Source: Candidatus Methanomethylophilaceae archaeon
Lineage (GTDB): Archaea; Thermoplasmatota; Thermoplasmata; Methanomassiliicoccales; Methanomethylophilaceae
DNA: 5,892 bases
Direction of reading: 5' to 3'
Assembly (NCBI GenBank): GCA_017455785.1
Contig: JAFSYZ010000060.1
Location: 1-5,892 of the forward strand
How positions within the stretch are numbered: the first letter of the stretch is position 1; the number at the start of each line of letters is the position of its first letter. Shown in pieces: positions 4,836-5,892 of this stretch. The position numbers and the translations under genes are program-made. The notes below the pieces were generated by a model. That model did not search any database. It was not told the DNA's origin and saw only the letters and a list, made by a program, of their open reading frames with translations.

Positions 4836-4992
4836 GAGGAGGATGGAGGACACCGTCTATGTTCTGGATGAGAACAAGCTGGTTCCTATGGGGCCTAAGG
4901 GCTGGAAATCGAACGACTTCTATGTTTGGGACAGCATCATCTGCGCTATAAGGCAGTGCAGACAGTCCCAGCCGAAGGAGGCGGCACTGTGA
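4819..4992 (+). CDS. 57-residue hypothetical protein
   Basis: The product begins MNRLNERRMEDTVYVLDEN and ends CAIRQCRQSQPKEAAL. It has a basic N-terminus, one strand (TVYVLDENKLVPM), a Trp/Tyr-rich loop (GWKSNDFYVWDS) and a last helix. The gene overlaps its upstream neighbour by 17 bases, has a near-ideal SD, and its own last codons hold the AAGGAGG for the next gene. These coding and spacing features make it probably real. The amino-acid pattern, with a strand and a K-G-W-K-S-N-D turn, is one I cannot place in a family. No Cys pair or membrane segment is present. Confidence 0.65.
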   Translation: MNRLNERRMEDTVYVLDENKLVPMGPKGWKSNDFYVWDSIICAIRQCRQSQPKEAAL

Positions 4993-5303
4993 TCTGCGAC
5001 ACATGTGCCTTCAGGTCGGTCAGGGAGATGACCGGCCTGGTCTACTGTAAGGCGAAGCACATCGAGTGTTCGCTCAAGAGCGATGATACCTTCTGTTCGA
5101 GGTATCAGTGGAGCATGGATGCGGATAAGAAGAAACCCCTCCAGAAGTACATAGGGTATTACTCCGGTTCTGGTTCCATGGTTGTTTTCGCATCCGATAT
5201 AAGTGATGCCAGGGACAAACTGATGGCCATATGTGTATCGGATATCGACATATCGGTATCCCTGGATACTGTGGAATTGGTCGGGGGTGCCGCCGATGAA
5301 TAA
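4989..5303 (+). CDS. Two-part protein: N-terminal Cys-rich knot, C-terminal small alpha/beta domain
   Basis: GTG 4989 overlaps the previous stop (GTGA) and has AAGGAGG at 4974-4980, so the protein has 104 residues. Its first 40 residues carry Cys3-x2-Cys6, Cys20, Cys27 and Cys36 (CDTCAFRS, YCKAKHIEC, FCSRY), a likely zinc or iron-sulphur site. The spacing C-x2-C-x13-C-x15-C is close to that in the following protein (C-x2-C-x17-C-x13-C). Residues 50-104 form another unit with YIGYYSGSG, VVFASDISDARDKLMAI and ISVSLDTVEL, a strand-strand-helix-strand plan common in small phage proteins. A GTG/ATG start further upstream (4926) is inside the previous gene. It ends with the only TAA in the window. 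The function is unknown; nucleic-acid binding through the Cys knot is plausible. Confidence 0.7.
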   Translation: MICDTCAFRSVREMTGLVYCKAKHIECSLKSDDTFCSRYQWSMDADKKKPLQKYIGYYSGSGSMVVFASDISDARDKLMAICVSDIDISVSLDTVELVGGAADE

Positions 5304-5637
5304 GGATGGGTGCGACCCTTGTCAGTTCTGCACTCATCTATACGATGATTCCGATCCGAGTGTCGGGCTGTATGGTTATGGGTGTGATGCCGAATCGGAA
5401 TGGGAGGAAGGACAGGGTGTTCCCTGTCCGTCATTCAGGCCGAGGCTGGTGTCCGACGACCTGTTGGACATCATCGCGAACGAGCAGGAGTGTATCGCAT
5501 ATTGGGAGAACGAGCGCGACGATGCACTGCATATGCTGGAGAACGAGCTGTTATCCGAAGAGGACCGTACCAAGTACAGCAGGGACTACGACCATGCGAA
5601 AGAGATGTTAGGTGCATTGATCGGAGGTGCTTATTGA
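5296..5637 (+). CDS. Cys-rich N-terminus plus coiled-coil protein
   Basis: This 113-residue protein begins MNKDGCDPCQFCTHLYDD and overlaps the previous gene by 8 bases. Cys9-x2-Cys12, Cys30 and Cys44 (GYGCDAES, VPCPSFRP) make a Cys4 site like the preceding protein's, with Cys6 extra; both end with Cys followed by an aromatic and basic stretch. Residues 52-110 are almost entirely charged helix (DDLLDIIANEQECIAYWENE through HAKEMLGALIGG), probably a coiled coil that would dimerise. The pair of neighbouring Cys4 proteins suggests duplication or partners. The DNA of the last codons contains GGAGGTG (5623-5629) for the next gene. The family is not recognised, although short Cys4 proteins of this look are frequent in phage genomes. 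Confidence 0.7.
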   Translation: MNKDGCDPCQFCTHLYDDSDPSVGLYGYGCDAESEWEEGQGVPCPSFRPRLVSDDLLDIIANEQECIAYWENERDDALHMLENELLSEEDRTKYSRDYDHAKEMLGALIGGAY

Positions 5638-5892
5638 ATGGGCGTCTCCATCTATGCCAATGGGTGGAATGGCAGGAAGTTCCACATGGGGTATCACGGG
5701 TTCGCCTGCCTTAGACAGAGGATTGCCGATGATTTCGGTATCGGTGATTTCTACAGGAGCCTTGAGTGTTGTCATACGGATGAGGATTTCAAGGCGTACA
5801 ACGAGGCTCTGGAGAGGATAGCGGCAAAAATACCGTGGTCTGAAGAAGACAAGGACCGGTTATTTGATTTCCTCTACGCGCCGGATGGCGGC
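5638..5892 (+). CDS. Hypothetical viral-type protein, 3' truncated by window edge
   Basis: The ATG directly follows the preceding TGA and has GGAGGTG 8 bases upstream. The 85 visible residues start MGVSIYANGWNGRKFHMGYH and continue with GFACLRQRIADDFGIGDFYR, then an acidic helix (DEDFKAYNEALERIAAKI) and PWSEEDKDRLFDFLYAPDGG at the window end. The N-terminal G-V-S-I-Y ... H-M-G-Y-x-G-F-x-x-L-R-x-x-I-A pattern recalls short uncharacterised proteins common in phage genomes, but I cannot name the family. No active site is evident in the visible part. It continues the long operon, which therefore extends beyond the window. Confidence 0.7.
   Translation, partial: MGVSIYANGWNGRKFHMGYHGFACLRQRIADDFGIGDFYRSLECCHTDEDFKAYNEALERIAAKIPWSEEDKDRLFDFLYAPDGG

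Noticed and set aside
4452..4853. Minus-strand 133-residue frame
   Set aside because: It is antisense to the 4467-4835 gene, which has an ATGA junction and alpha/beta pattern. The His/Arg/Leu-rich reading looks like a complement artefact.

Overview
The window looks like the left part of a mobile genetic element (provirus or integrated plasmid), most likely of an archaeon. The archaeal assignment is inference. It rests on the very frequent AGG/AGA arginine codons, AT-rich TATA-like promoter regions between GC-balanced genes, strong GGAGGTGA Shine-Dalgarno (SD) sequences, and a long chain of ATGA/GTGA stop-start overlaps. Of the 16 complete genes, 15 end in TGA, one in TAA and none in TAG. That pattern would suit the Methanomassiliicoccales/Thermoplasmatota, where TAG can encode pyrrolysine, but it does not prove it. 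No rRNA, tRNA or host housekeeping gene is visible to fix the taxon.

Layout. Positions 1-272, minus strand: the N-terminal core-binding part of a tyrosine recombinase (integrase), cut by the window edge. Positions 273-541: a divergent intergenic region with a GC-rich block of inverted repeats (possible attachment/arm sites or a structured RNA), then an AT-rich promoter with a 26-bp dyad just before a small ribbon-helix-helix (RHH) repressor. Positions 542-1245: the RHH protein and a PD-(D/E)XK nuclease-like protein, two bases apart. Positions 1246-1459: a perfect 26-bp palindrome followed by a T-run (terminator candidate), then an AT-rich promoter region that repeats the half-site seen in the RHH operator. 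Positions 1460-5892: one long plus-strand operon of at least 14 tightly packed, mostly very small genes. It holds several Cys4 zinc-ribbon proteins, three tandem and apparently paralogous 68-85 residue proteins, one radical SAM enzyme with a CxxxCxxC cluster motif, and a last gene that runs off the window.

How it may work together (inference). The integrase moves the element. The RHH protein probably represses its own promoter, and because the same TAGCATTA/TAATGCTA half-site recurs only at the head of the long operon, it may be the switch for the whole operon. The operon resembles an early/accessory region of a virus, with many small unknown proteins. The radical SAM enzyme is the only member with a clear chemical class. 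The RHH plus nuclease pair could instead be a toxin-antitoxin or defence module.
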